Positions 12,844 through 25,094 of a DNA stretch of 64,000 nucleotides are shown here, piece by piece. Each line of letters starts with the position of its first letter. The stretch's first letter is position 1. The stretch is taken from contig JBAIAC010000030.1 in NCBI GenBank assembly GCA_037349315.1, positions 8,577,501 to 8,641,500 on the forward strand, read 5' to 3'. The position numbers and the translations under genes are program-made. Origin of the DNA: Chelydra serpentina (taxonomy: Eukaryota > Chordata > Testudines > Chelydridae). The notes beneath the pieces are model-generated. The model searched no databases. It was given only the letters and a program-made list of their open reading frames with translations, and was not told where the DNA came from.

Positions 12844-15686
12844 GTAAGGAGTTCCATTTTTTTATTTCCATTTTGATTTTTTGACATGTATAATTTTTAA
12901 TGTAAAAAAAAGTGTGTATATGTATTGAGATAAGTGTATTTGCCAGCTGCCACTTTATGATGTGGGTAAATTGATAACTGTTCAATAAAGATTAAATAAA
13001 CCTGGGGCTCTGATACCAAGTCATATGGTATTAAGCAAACATGGGCACTCAAGCATCACTACTCATGGTATCTTTAACCACCCGATGGCCTGTGAGGCAT
13101 AAATTCATAGCCCCCCTGTTAAAACACTTTATAAAAATACATTTTTGCTGGATGTCTCATTTTTCACAGTCCCCTGAGTTTGATTTTGTGGTGGCCAATG
13201 ATGGTTTCAGGGGCGTGTGTTTTTTAAAAATAATGTCACCATTAATGTAACTCTGTAATTACAACTGCTATGCTACGAGTCACTGTTTTCCATGTGGGGA
13301 TGGCAGAGTTTAAGTTGGCTGGTGAAATGGGTGACACCTGATTGGAAAGGTAGCAATTTAGGAGTGAATTTTTATTAAAGACAAGAAAGGTGAATTAGTT
13401 CAGATTAAAGGTGGCCAAAAAATAATAATCATGGGGAATGTCCATTTGTTTATTGTTCGCACACGTGGCACTTGTAGAGAATGAGAGTCCCTCAGATTAA
13501 ATGCTATGAGTCACTGGTACCTGATGCCTCTATGTGGCCATCTCTGAAATGGGTTTATAATACCTCCTTGCCCCACAGGGCTTCTATGCAGTTTAATTGA
13601 TTATTGTTTGTAACGTGCACTGAGGTCCTGGAAGAAAGGGGCCTCTGCATTACAGTATAATATTTTATTACCATAAGATGTTTTGTTCACATATACAGGA
13701 TATTTCAGGCCTCACTGATATTGGGAAGCTCAGGCTGAGTTGCCCAAGGGCATGAGTACTGCGTTATGCTCTAGATTATTTGCTCTAGCCACATAGGATG
13801 AAGTTCACCTGTCCTTGAGGAAATGGGATATATATATATATAAGGAACTAAGTAGGGGGTAAAGGCCATAAAATGCATACCTACACCCAGGCCTGAGGAC
13901 ATGAATTGGGGGTGGAATGCAGTCCTTCCATGGCCTCTATTCCAGCTATGGGGAGTCCCTGGTCACTGGATATGCATATGTGGATTCAGGGAAACCTTGA
14001 CATGACCTGGCCTCAGTGATCCTTCCTCAGAAGCCCACATGAGAGGTGGTTTCACACACTTCCCCTCCTCACAGGGGTATGGCGCTTGCGCTTATAGGGC
14101 ATGAAGGGGTCTTTGCACTATGAAGAGGAGGGGTTGAAGTTCACCTTAGTGCTGGCCCTGTCCAAAGGGGTGAATTTCACCAGAAATGCACAGATTTAGC
14201 AGAAACAGAAACCCAAGGCATTGTTCTACCTAAACCGAACCCCTGTATGTATGAGGTGATTTCTCTCTTGCTCGGTAAGCCAGTTTACCTTTCGGATGCA
14301 GGCCCCACACTTGTATGCACTTGTAGTCCATCCAACCTGTATAGTTCTCAGGCATCACCTGAGTCCTGTAGATTAGTTGTTTATTTTAATGGAAGAGGTT
14401 TGTACAATAAAGAAGACGACACTCCTAACACATAAAATAAATACACTCAGCTTGTGACTGAAAACTGTAAAGTTAAAGTGAGGGAGTAATGGATAAAAGT
14501 GCCCTCATCTCTTAGCCATGGCCAGGTGTCCCTTTTTTCTCCTTTCTAGTGGAGCCTCATTGTGTCTTGGCATTTTGTGGACATACGTGTTATCTTTGGG
14601 CATTAGATCATGTCTGCCATATGCAGGTGCATATAACCACAGGATTTGGTGGCCAGTTTCCTAATGCATATAGAAACACTCACCTGCATATCAGGTAGGA
14701 CGCTTACAACCCAAACCATCAATTTACCCTGCTGTATTTATTTATCTACTCACAATTTGTACATTCTTTTTGTGGGACCTTTGTTGTGGGTTGATACCAA
14801 TAATCCCATCATTAAAAAAATTAATCCTTTTTTTAGTTTAAACAATAATACAAACATCCAGCAAAGGTAGATAAGAGTTTTTATTTTAACTTCTCTACCT
14901 TTTTTGTTTCACAGTCAGCTACTAGACCCACCTATCCTAAACTGGCCTGGTTATCTCAAATGGGTTATGCTTAAAAAACAAAACAAAATAAGTATCCTAC
15001 CAGCACATCTGATATATATTTGAAGGACAGATAAAAAGAACTAGCCAGCACAGACAAATCTCAATCAGAAAAAGTTGTGTGTCTTTCATGAGGATGCTGT
15101 TTTGCATGTTGCTGTATTTTTTAATTATTGTAATGAGGTGTGATTGTCTATTGGTTACCCACAATACTTCTTGGGGACTCTCCCCCGGTAACTCTTGTCA
15201 ACACTTGTTAATCTGACAAAAGGCTACAAATTAAGCTCTGTTAATTTAATGTTTTCTCACCGAGATCTAAATACCGAAAGAGGCCCAAAGCGCAACTGAA
15301 GTCCTTTGATTCACTGTACTTTATTTTGGTATAAATTTACATTCATTATTGTTTTCCTTTGGATGTGTAGCCCTCAATTAGTGTGATGGCTCCATTAAAG
15401 CAAGCGAGACTTCGCCTTTAATTATTACAACAAAACACCTAGTTTCAGCTTGGGGAGAGGGTCTCTATTGACATAAGCAGAGGTTATAAAATTTAATTAG
15501 CCATTCCTATCAGATTTATGGCATTCAAATTGTTCTGTGTTTCTTTCCTTTGATCCTTGCTGTACAATCCCCAAGATTTTTGTTCTGATCAAATGAGAAT
15601 AAAGCTTACTGTGCAGAGAGAAGGGTTGTGTTTTTTTTAAACCCTTTTTTCTTTCTCTCACTATTTTTTTCCCTTCTTCTTTCCAG
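12844..15686 (+). other. TCF7L2: TCF7L2 intron
   Basis: It holds an old L2/MIR-type fragment around 13525-13680 and a short (AT)n tract at 13828-13842. A/T-rich single-copy-looking DNA at 15220-15450 includes one CTTTGAT word near 15303. The acceptor is a long pyrimidine tract ending ttctttccag. No other coding exon was recognised. Confidence 0.8.
13525..13680 (+). repeat. L2/MIR-like old repeat fragment
   Basis: The order of motifs (ctctgaaatgggtttataatacc, then ccttgccccacaggg, then ttgattattgtttgtaacg) matches the 3' part of ancient L2/MIR elements, compared with the clearer copies at 51640-51760 and 61030-61190. Confidence 0.5.
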
Positions 15687-15773
15687 GCAAGGTCAGCCAG
15701 TTTACCCAATCACAACAGGGGGATTCCGGCATCCCTACCCAACAGCCCTGACTGTCAATGCTTCCATGTCAAG
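15687..15773 (+). CDS. TCF7L2: TCF7L2 coding exon: QGQPVYPITTGGFRHPYP region
   Basis: An 87-nt exon, acceptor ttccag and donor gtgagt, entering in phase 2 and leaving in phase 2. It encodes QGQPVYPITTGGFRHPYP followed by TALTVNASMS and the first two bases of an Arg codon. The sequence is typical of the Groucho-binding region of TCF7L1 and TCF7L2, and the whole exon is conserved with the vertebrate protein. Confidence 0.96.
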
Positions 15774-16289
15774 GTGAGTTCAAAGTACTGAGGTCCTGAA
15801 TCAAGGGCAAATGTAACTCCTCTTAACATTCTCTGTAGAGAAGTGTGTTTCATCTGGAAAATGCATTTCTGGGAGCACTGAGTTAAGCAGTCATTTCCAG
15901 TTTGCAAAAAACGGAATTGTCCCAGCTGATGAGAAAGGGAGTCACAACACAGCCGTGTAACATCAAGGTTTGGGAGGCGGGGGCTGTGTTTTTTAAGGCC
16001 AACTAATTAAAATAAAATATAGTAGTCCATGACGTTGTAAAAGCAAGGAGAAGCCCTGACACGTTTTGCTTTCTCAATGGCTATCATCCAGAGCAGTGCT
16101 CTGGGTAAGAAAGGGGAGGGTGTGGGTGTATTATTGTTATTCAGGCTGAGTTGGAAGGAAGGTTATTGTGCTTTTTTCCCCTTTCTGGAGCTCAAAACAC
16201 CAGTAGTCAACATAAAAGTACCTCCCTGACCCTCTAAAGCTTTAGAAGTATATATTTCTCCCCCTCCCTATCTCCAATTAATTCCAGCT

Positions 16290-16500
16290 AATTTTCCAGG
16301 GGCTGCTAGTTTTATTTACAAACTGGTTGGCAGTACTATGTTTAAGTAATCACTAATTGCTCCTAATGATAGTTTTATTTTCTGTTCATCTGATTTTCAG
16401 TCCGGTTAATTAAATCGGTGGAGGTTTAGACTTTCCTGATGGGCTGAAACAGCTAATCCATTTTGATGATGGCACATAATTAAATTAGCATGCATTACAT
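16290..16500. promoter_or_regulatory. Candidate conserved non-coding element rich in TAAT/ATTA cores
   Basis: About 200 bp dense in homeodomain-type cores (aattaattc, gctaattttc, cactaattgc, ctaatgatag, ggttaattaaat, gctaatccatt, cataattaaattagc), with no sign of repeat origin. Such clustering is seen in developmental enhancers of transcription-factor genes. Function is inference only. Confidence 0.3.
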
Positions 16501-18524
16501 AGCAAGGTTCCACGTCTCTTTCCCCCGCTTCCCCCTCGCCTACATCTCTGCAGTGCATACGTGCAGGTTAGAGTACAGAGGAAGATTTGAGACGAGAATG
16601 GTAACGCCCACCTCGAGTAACAGTAACTTGTAGCCAAGGCTGGAGACTGCGTGGGGAAACACTCTGTACGCGATAAAGAAATAAAATAAACTTGATAACA
16701 AAACGCTCACTTGTTGATACAATGAATAAAAAGAGACATCTGAAAACCTAAATTTGTATAAAAGGGCCCAGTGCAGACAGAGATCCAGGGCTGGGGAAAA
16801 GCTGCAAATTAAGTGACAATTCCCATTTAGTCTTTAAAATATGTACAAAAGATTTGAAGGTGTGAGGTGAGGCAAAGTAGAGCTTGGTTTAGTTTAATTA
16901 TTATTAGTGAGGCTAGTTTCTTTCTTTCTTTTTGGGGGGATGCTGTATTCCCAAGACAGGCCTTATGAAAGGTAGCTAGTTAAAAAGAGTATACAGCAAA
17001 TTAAATACATTATTGTGGTAATGGGTCTACAGAAGTACAGGTCTATTATACTTATGGCAGTTATAGGAAATGTAGGATCCTTGCCCTGTTCTAGCACACC
17101 CTTTGATATTCATTCCATTCAGCAGCAGGGCCAGGACTTCTCAGAATTAAGTGATGGGTCATTATACTTTAAACACCATGGAGAAGCCTAGATTGGCAAT
17201 TAAACAGCACTTGCTGACACTCGCTTGTGCCACCCTGTGACCCCCTTTAGATTGAGATGTTGGAGCTCGGGGCCCTCAGCCTGCTAAATTGGTAGCAGGC
17301 ACTTCTCCTGACGAGGGCTGGCTCTGAAATCTGCCAGCTTCAAAGGGAGCAAGATCATGTATAAACCATAATGTGGGTGCACCGTGGCTCAAAAAATAAG
17401 GCAGGAATAGATGAAATGTTACAAGTGCAAGGGGGAAATGAGAGAATAATGACAAATCTAATGCAACTCAAAGCAGAATTGTTGCACAGAAAAATGCATC
17501 CCACTGCTTGTGCATAAAATCAAGGCAGGCAGATGACATCCAGTTAACAGAAACATGTCAACAGTGAAGTAAAGTGAGAGTGAGTAAGAGAGAAGCCCCT
17601 GAGACAGCCAGGAACAAAAAATTAGTTGTCCTTAACAAGTTAAGGCTCATCATTATATTCTGGCTTGGAGCCATAAAAGCAGACAGGGGTATATAATGAG
17701 CTGCTTAGAATTTTTAGGATGTTTATTGCAATTCATGGAATCTTGTCTGAAGAAAGGAATTTCTCAGGCAAAGGTGTGTGTATTGGGGGGGTGTTTGCAT
17801 ATGCGTCCATGCGCACACACTGTCTTTCTTTTTATCTGTATTTATATTACACACACGTGCACAAACACACATATAGATACTGAGAAGTATGTTTAGACAC
17901 ATTTAATCTTTGTTTTGGCCCTTTTGTATTTTACCAAATATGGGCAATCCCTATGGACAGACCACCTTAAAATGTGTAGTTATGCACGTGTTTTCTCATG
18001 TCCTCTGTGAGTGCGCATATTAAACCCACCTGCACACATCCGTAGGTGAGCAATGTGAACGAGGCGAATGTTTACCCTCAGAAGCTAGGTAGTTCAGAGA
18101 AAAGGCTGCTACTCCATCATGAACTCACCCACATGTGCCTAGGCTCTTCAAGAGGCATGTCATGTCATGACTGTGCTTGGTTCTGGAAACCCTGCAGGAC
18201 GTAGGCACAATGCTGGAGAGGAGTTTTGAATGTGTAATGAAAGCAGCTCTGAAATCTATTATGTGCCCTCTCTCCAGCTGTAAAAACAGTGGCATATTCC
18301 AGTTTCTCTCTCATACACATGCATACTCAGTCTCTCTCTTTGTCTCTCGCACCCAGGCTCACGCACCCACCCCTCCGAAGGCACTACTCCAAATTCTTTC
18401 AAAACAGTTTTAAAAAGTGTACCCATAATTACCTGCACTGTGATATTGACCTTGCATGTTTATAGTGCTTTTCTGCCCAGAATATTCCCAAGGGTCTTTA
18501 CCATCTTAATAGTCACACTTAATA

Positions 18525-18736
18525 ATTAAGGACACAACTATAAATAGTTTATGAAGGGTTAATAAATTATTAATAATTGTTTAATCAATTGTTAGTGTCC
18601 AGGGGTTGCTTATAACTTTCTAATAATGTCCTTATAACACCAACCAGACACCAGAAACACTATTAATAACTGCAGCGTGATTATCTATTGATCCTTTATT
18701 ACCCCTTTATAAACTATTTATAAATGTATCCTTAAT
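18525..18736. mobile_element. Fold-back MITE with about 40-bp terminal inverted repeats
   Basis: The left end (attaaggacac, then tataaatagtttatgaaggg and ttaataa) is the imperfect reverse complement of the right end (ttattacccctttataaact, then atttataaatgtatccttaat). The arms are about 40 nt and the internal region is non-coding. The flanks are TTAATA-like, so an exact target duplication cannot be fixed. Confidence 0.75.
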
Positions 18737-19440
18737 ACAAAGGGTAACTAACTTACCAAACTGATGGGTAAACAGTACACCCACCACTGAAAAGCAGCCA
18801 CCTCTGATGTGAAACGTGGCAATAATTTGACAGTGCACTGTAACACTACACAGCAGTTATGCAGTGGCAGTGAAGAATACCTTTTGTAATGGAAATTTCA
18901 GGGGAAATTTAATTTTGCAGAATGTAATTACCCAAGCTGGAATTAAGACAACTCCATAGTTAGCACTCCCCAGCTCTGACTTCTATGCGACTATAAATAA
19001 ATAACTGAACAGACTTGGGATCTTCCCCAAAGCTCATTGAAGTCAATGGGAGGGTTCTGTTGACCTTTTGGGTTTGAATTAGGCCCTTGAATAGTACCTT
19101 GAAAGCCAAAAGCATAACTAAAAACTTTCAATACCAAGCTTCAGCTTAATCTCCTTTCCCTAATGCACCTACACTTTGTATCTGCAGTTTATTAACTCAG
19201 AAGGAAGCCATTCTCACTATTAAACAATAAATAGAAGTTTCTGGCAAACACAAAACCTCCCTTGAACAGATGCCACTACTAAAGTTTACCTATCAGCAAG
19301 CGATTATTCAGTGGTAGTTGCCTGTTGATAGGGGTTGCCATGTCTTTGAAATGTAAAATACGACAGGTGAAATCCTGGCTTCATTGAAGTCAATGGAAGT
19401 TTTTGCCATTGACTGCGGTGGGGGATTTCTCCCAGTATGT

Positions 19441-19605
19441 ATGTGTTGTATTTATAATTAATATATAATTATATTTATATAATATTTAAAATAATATATA
19501 ATATATTAAAATATTATTATACAATATATAAACTATTTATAATATATAATATAATTAACATATAATTAAAGCGTGCATATACACGCACGCGCGCACACAC
19601 ACACT
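19441..19605. repeat. A/T-rich low-complexity block with terminal CG/CA alternation
   Basis: Dense tatataatatta-type sequence with many short palindromes, followed by an alternating acgcacgcgcgcacacacac tract, a potential unwinding or Z-DNA sequence. No coding or RNA gene signature is visible. Confidence 0.85.
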
Positions 19606-20124
19606 TAAAAGGGCTGGTTCCGAAATTTAGAAAACTTTTGAAATTTCTGTACAAATTAACAAAATGGTTACTTTTGAGGTAGATTTTTTTTCCATTTTTT
19701 GACCCGCTCCTATTAAACATTCCACACCCCCCCCCCCATTTTTTTTAAACCAATATTTTTTGCACAGAGTTAGCGTTAGAGTATAGATTTTTTTTAAAAA
19801 GGATATAGAATTTATAGAATCTGTTGATGTAGAGTTTTCCGTGGGGTAGCTTTGAGTGGGGAGGAGATTGGGATTGAAATTCTGACCCCATTGAACTCAG
19901 TGTCAAAACTCCTATTGACTTCAGTGGGTTCAGGATTTTTCCCTGTGTTTTTCTCCTCATCTCCTTACATCCCTTCACAGTGAGTTCCCACTATTGTTCT
20001 TCCATTATTTGTATCCTGTTAGAGACTAGAGGCCCAAGATCGGGGCCACAGTGCCAGATATTGCATAGGCACACAGAGACACTCCCTTGCAATCTAGATA
20101 GAGCACACAGACAAGAGATAAGCG

Positions 20125-20245
20125 GGGGAAAAATGGCACAGAGAGATGAAGTGACTTGCCCGTGGTCATACAGCAGCTGAGTGATAGAAATGGAAAGAGA
20201 ACCAAGGTCTCCTGACTGCCATACCAGTGTGCTGTCTACTATGCA
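20125..20245 (+). repeat. MIR-like (CORE-SINE) fragment
   Basis: The words agatgaagtgacttgcccg, ggtcatacagcagctgagtg, agaaccaaggtctcctgac and a cagtgtgctgtctacta end follow the order of the MIR 3' region. Confidence 0.65.
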
Positions 20246-22160
20246 AACCTGTGCAGAGAGAAAGTTTCCTTCCCTGCTAAAATGTTGTGCCCCTGCTCCC
20301 ATCCACCTGTCTTTTCCGGGGCGGGGCGGGAGAGACCTTCTGACGCGAGAGTGGTTGAACAGCCTCCTTGGAGATCCATGCCAATGAGGGCTCTTTGGTA
20401 CCAACAGTAAAAGTCAAGAATAATAAGCATAGTCTACTCCCTGCCCTCCTCTTCCCCTGCCATCAAGGCCAAACCACCTTCCTTTTCTCCACCTCTTTCT
20501 ACATAAGGCCTGAATTTCCTCTCCAAAGCTTTGACCACCTTTGAATTCTCCTCCCCTGTCAGTCAGATCACTCTTCCCACCTCTGCCATCAGACCCAAAA
20601 CACCTCTTCTTCCTAATGATCTTGAGCTCCACGAGGTAGTAGGAAAAAATTTGCAAAGCTGTACTGGAAGGTTATCTACCAAAGGATTGCTCCATGTCCT
20701 TGCATAAATGCAGGATAAAGTATTTAGACAGTGCATTCTTAAAGAACGTATTAATACAGGGTCGAAAATTAACTAAAAAATATCATGAAATCCTGTCGTC
20801 ACATCTCTGACCTTTGCACAGATTCATACTTAATATAGCAGTGAGTTGTATAGATTGCTGCAATATCAATATAGATATTTAGCAGGAAAAGTTGTTGTAT
20901 GCACAAGGTAGAAGAAAAAGCCTATTCTTAGCCTACACAATATAGCTACAGATTACAGCTATACACATAACACATACATGTGGAACTTTCACTGGGCCAA
21001 GGTGCTCTCAGGTGCACCCAGGCTTTTACAAATAGCAAACATGGTTTAGAGAACACACAACTTTGTTTTCCATCCCATTTTGGTGGTTGGAGTTTTTGTC
21101 GAGTGTAAAATCCGCCTTGGCCCAAAGGTCTAGGCCAGATTACATCCTATGAAATCCCATTGACTTCAGTGATGTTGCCTGAGAGAAAGTTGTGGTACTG
21201 TTTGTTCTTATTTACTGTGAAACCTTTTTAGACCACTGAGTAATAATAAAGCTAAATACTCCTTTAAAAGCTTGTTTATTTGTTGCTGTTTTTAATTGAA
21301 GTTATCTGTGAATATGCTTAAAATAGCTTTAGTGGGTATATTTTATGGCCCTGATGCTGCAATTAGATTCGCAAAAATGGACCACATGTCCCTATGGATC
21401 CAGCTGTAGGATCGAGGCCTATGTCTATGTATTTGACTATGCGAATTAGAATAGATGTAATTTCTCTAGATTTTTGTCATTTAAAAAAAATCTGAAGTAA
21501 TTTTTTGAGGGTTGGTTGGTTTGTTTGTTTTTTACATGGGCTTAAGCCTTCCTATGCAAACCTAATGGTTCAAAATTCACTTCATTCCCTGATCTTCCCA
21601 CCCTCTGGTAAAGCAGTATATCACAGAGGTTAACCAAACACAAATAAATATATTATTTGGCTCCATCCATAAAATGTGGCTAATGAGGCATGTACAAGGA
21701 TTGTCAAAAATGCATATAAATTGTGCCAGCATTAATATTTTATCTCGCTGTCAATATGCAACAAAAGATGTCATCCTTAATTCTCAACCTGATTAGATCT
21801 CTAAAAATTGGTTCCCTAGTTGCCACTGGTAATTTTACAATAAAGCAATGGACTGCTGCTTTCCGTGCAAGTAGCTGAAATTCCACTTTTCCGTCCAAGT
21901 TCGTCAGTTGAACTTGCTTTTTGTTAAAGACATTAAAAATCATAATGTCTCATGTCAGTAATGATAATGAAGGGGAAGATTGGCTTTAATGACATTAGAA
22001 GAATCATTAGGTTTAATTTATCACTAATTAATGCTGCTGCTTTCATATGCTTTGTCTAGCTGTCATGTGCTTGTTATGTGCCTTTTTTTTATGTATGTAC
22101 ACATCCCTCCCCATTCATTCATTTTTATTCTGACGATTTACACAGCTTTCTCTCCTCTAG

Positions 22161-22286
22161 GTTTCCTCCACATATGGTCCCGCCACATCATAGTTTACAT
22201 ACAACTGGAATCCCTCATCCGGCGATCGTCACACCAACAGTCAAACAGGAATCTTCCCAGAGCGACGTTGGCTCACTCCACAGCTC
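22161..22286 (+). CDS. TCF7L2: TCF7L2 coding exon: pre-HMG linker with SLHSS motif
   Basis: A 126-nt exon, acceptor ctcctctag and donor gtaagt, entering in phase 2 and leaving in phase 2. It encodes [20 protein letters not shown], then [20 protein letters not shown] and the SS of the SxxSS motif, which is completed across the junction. VKQE is a likely sumoylation consensus (psi-K-x-E), known in TCF7L2 next to the HMG domain. The open frame reads through the donor into the intron, so longer open stretches here are not separate genes. Confidence 0.97.
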
Positions 22287-23303
22287 GTAAGTTTTACATT
22301 CGTAGTTTTATTTTTAGAACAATCTAATTGCAAAGGGCGGGGGGCGTTTCACACACAGTTTTTAAAATTTGGGTTTTACTTTGCTGTGATTTTATTGTAA
22401 AACATATGTGAACAGGTTTGATTGGTTTTGCTAAACGTAATTGCCCATCATTTCATTGGCCTTGTGTATCAAAATAATAACAACTTAATTCCTTGTAACA
22501 CTCCTGAGAAGTAGGTGAGTAGCTATTAATATTGCACAGCTGGGGAAAATGGGGTATATTAGTTAAGATGTTCAATAGTTAAGGTGTCCAATAATTTTGT
22601 CTGCCTCTCTTTTAAATGCCCAGGTTGAGATACATAAGTCCATCCAACTAAGCACCCAGAGATGAGGGTACCCCAAATTAGAGGCTACTTTTGAAAAAAA
22701 ATGGTCATAAGTGACTTGCCAAAAGCCACAGAGGGAATTAGTGTTAGCTCTGGGATTAGAATTAAGGAGAATTCTTGTTTTTCCTGCCCTGTACTCAGAA
22801 CATGCCTGGTACTCCCTACTCTGGACTGAGTATTTTTTCCCCCATTTAATCATATAAGTGATATTTGGGGGCATGGGAGTGTGTTTTATTATTGTTTGCA
22901 TTGTGTTAGTGCCTAACAAACCTAGGCACAATGGCCCAGATCCTCAAAGGTATTTAGTCTCCTAATTCCCATTGATTCCAGTGTGAGGATCTGGGCCTAG
23001 TATCCGTCCTTCTGTTTTCTAAAGGGATAAGAATATATCTAGCTATGTTACCTATACACCAATTGGGTTTCTTGTAAGACTGTGGAAATGGTTCTCATGT
23101 AGCAGCCAGCTGACTCTAAACAACCCTGAAATCTTTAGTTTTCAGTGGGCAGTTGCAAAAGTTTCAAGTATAAAATGAAAGTCGTTTTGCTGCAGAGCTG
23201 TGTTTAATAGGGTTTATGTATAGAGTTTGGAGGGAATGAGTATGATGAACATGTGAGAGTTCTCAGTATGAGATTCTTTGTCTGTTTTGTCTTCATCATC
23301 CAG
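22287..23303 (+). other. TCF7L2: TCF7L2 intron
   Basis: It contains an old MIR/L2-like region (about 22490-22810), a short repeat tail at 22865-22930, and a palindromic segment at about 22931-22998 whose ends read ggcccagatcctc and gaggatctgggcc. The acceptor is ttcatcatccag. Confidence 0.75.
22490..22810 (+). repeat. Old MIR/L2-like fragment, interrupted
   Basis: The left piece (ttccttgtaacactcctgag, then tattgcacagctgggg) and the right piece (taagtgacttgccaaaagcc, then ctctgggattagaa) follow MIR order. They are separated by about 130 bp of unrelated sequence. Confidence 0.5.
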
Positions 23304-23463
23304 AAAGCATCAGGACTCCAAAAAAGAAGAAGAGAAAAAGAAGCCACACATAAAGAAACCTCTTAATGCGTTCATGTTGTATATGAAGGAAATGAGAGCA
23401 AAAGTCGTAGCAGAATGCACATTGAAAGAGAGTGCAGCCATCAATCAAATCCTTGGTCGAAGG
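23304..23463 (+). CDS. TCF7L2: TCF7L2 coding exon: basic stretch and first half of HMG box
   Basis: A 160-nt exon, acceptor catcatccag and donor gtaggt, entering in phase 2 and leaving in phase 0. It encodes [15 protein letters not shown] and then the HMG box start [20 protein letters not shown], followed by [18 protein letters not shown]. This is helix 1 and most of helix 2 of the sequence-specific HMG domain that inserts into the minor groove and bends DNA. Residues are the same as in vertebrate TCF7L2 as far as I can judge. Confidence 0.98.
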
Positions 23464-24225
23464 GTAGGTAACTAATGTAACCAAAATGAGAGAGAGAAAA
23501 CCATATGGTGAAAGTCCTCAGGAAAAAAAAAATCTATTGCAAAGATAGAGAGTGTGTGTTGTCCTTATTCTGGGTATGTTTTGCTAGCTTATTTTGATAA
23601 GTGTTTAGGGTTGAAACGTCTATTTCAACAGAAATCAAAATAAACCAAAATATCTTCCTGCTTGTATTTGTGTTTTGTTTTCATGAGCATATTTTGCTAT
23701 GTGGCGCCACTTGTGGGACTGAAATAATAATGAGATCTATTCTTTTTATGCTATTTTCATGGTCTAAGGACTTGAAATCCCAGATTTCATGTTATTTTGG
23801 CCCTAGAAATGGCTCACTGTGGTTTTTTTGGGGGGGAGGGGGGTGGCTGTGAAGAATGTAAATACAAGTACTCGCACCCTCACCGACTAGGGGAGAAAAA
23901 GGAATATGGGAATAATGAGGAGGGGATGCTTTTCCAAAACCAGAGGTGGTTCAGATCTTGGTCCCGTTAACAAATGATTGTGGTTTTGTCCCATCTTCAG
24001 AAAAACAAAAGGACTGAATATAAATGATGAATTCAGTCTCAGCTGAGCAAACCTGGGTAAACCAGAGTCGTAAATAAAATATTAACTGGCGGTGTGCCAG
24101 ATAATCTATTTTTATCAAGTGTTTTTATGAAAATGGAATACACACACACACACACAGAGTGTTATGGATGTACTGTATTTTAAAAAGTTGTGCTTTTGAT
24201 TCTCTTTTCTCTTCCCCTACCTCAG
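23464..24225 (+). other. TCF7L2: TCF7L2 intron
   Basis: A short intron with a (CA)n microsatellite at 24140-24156 and G runs near 23828-23842. No other feature was recognised. The acceptor is ctacctcag. Confidence 0.9.
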
Positions 24226-24333
24226 TGGCACGCATTATCCAGAGAAGAACAAGCTAAATACTATGAGCTAGCAAGAAAGGAACGACAGCTCCATATGCAG
24301 CTTTACCCAGGCTGGTCCGCACGGGATAACTAT
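24226..24333 (+). CDS. TCF7L2: TCF7L2 coding exon: second half of HMG box
   Basis: A 108-nt exon entering in phase 0 and leaving in phase 0. It encodes [20 protein letters not shown], then [16 protein letters not shown], which is helix 3 and the C-terminal end of the HMG domain. The donor region is a direct duplication: tatgtaggtggc at 24331-24342 is followed by tatgtaggtgga at 24343-24354. A second in-frame donor therefore lies 12 nt downstream and would add VGGY before the NLS exon. Confidence 0.98.
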
Positions 24334-25094
24334 GTAGGTGGCTATGTAGGTGGATATTTTTTTCAGTAGTAGAGTTTGTAGAAATGTATTGTTTTTCTGT
24401 AACCTGCTGACCTACGTCCACACACCGCGCACAAGCACTACTTTGAAAGGGCGTCTCAGGACCCCAATCTGGAAACAACAGCGGATGCTCCACCCGCATT
24501 GTCAAAACAATTGGGTACCATTGACAGCCCTCCACTTGGAAGAGGCTCCCTCACTGGGATAGCAAAGGATGTAAAAGGTTAGAACTGAGGCATGTGACTA
24601 GAGCTCTGTGAAGACATCTTGCAGGGTGTCTGCCTTCCATATGCTAACCTCTGGAAGATGCTATTAGGTATGTGTTCATTTAAAAAAATAAAAAATTCCC
24701 CCACGATTCCTCCCCTTCTTCCCCACCAAAAATGAATCATTAGTGCCTTGTGCTTACCTGTGTGAGAGTATAGTGGAAAGTGGAAGAAAGACTTATGCTA
24801 GCTTCAGAGAAGGACTGGCAACGCGTGACATGTTTGAAAGTCTTGCTCTCAAGTGGGCCTAACATAAATTATTCCACGCTCTACTGTTGTATATTTCACG
24901 TATGTTATGCCTTACTGTGGCCATGTTTTAATATGCTTCTGTTGTTTGGTCTTTTTACACAAATATCTTGAGACTGCAATTTGCAACCAACTGGTGGGAT
25001 GTATTCAGGTTGATTTTTATTTATTTTCCCACTTGAGAAAGTCTGTTCAAAGCATATGCTACTGTTTTTAGCTTTCTGGTTCCCAACTTAGTCC

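Larger units (their letters stand above)
15774..22160 (+). other. TCF7L2: TCF7L2 intron
   Basis: It holds a homeodomain-core-rich (TAAT/ATTA) single-copy-looking stretch at 16290-16500 and a fold-back MITE at 18525-18736. Further along are an A/T-rich low-complexity block at 19441-19605 and a MIR-like fragment at 20125-20245. A second TAAT-rich stretch just upstream of the next exon (about 21690-22040) could be conserved regulatory DNA. No other coding exon was recognised. Confidence 0.8.

Noticed and set aside
19991..20430. Open frames on both strands (up to 137 codons)
   Set aside because: They overlap a MIR-like fragment and lack splice or protein-family support.
22031..22327. Separate 98- and 70-codon genes over the SLHSS exon
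   Set aside because: Open frames are read-through of the spliced exon 22161-22286 with intron on both sides; only the exon frame matches TCF7L2.
24254..24535. 93-codon minus-strand open frame
   Set aside because: Antisense shadow of the HMG-box exon, no recognisable features.
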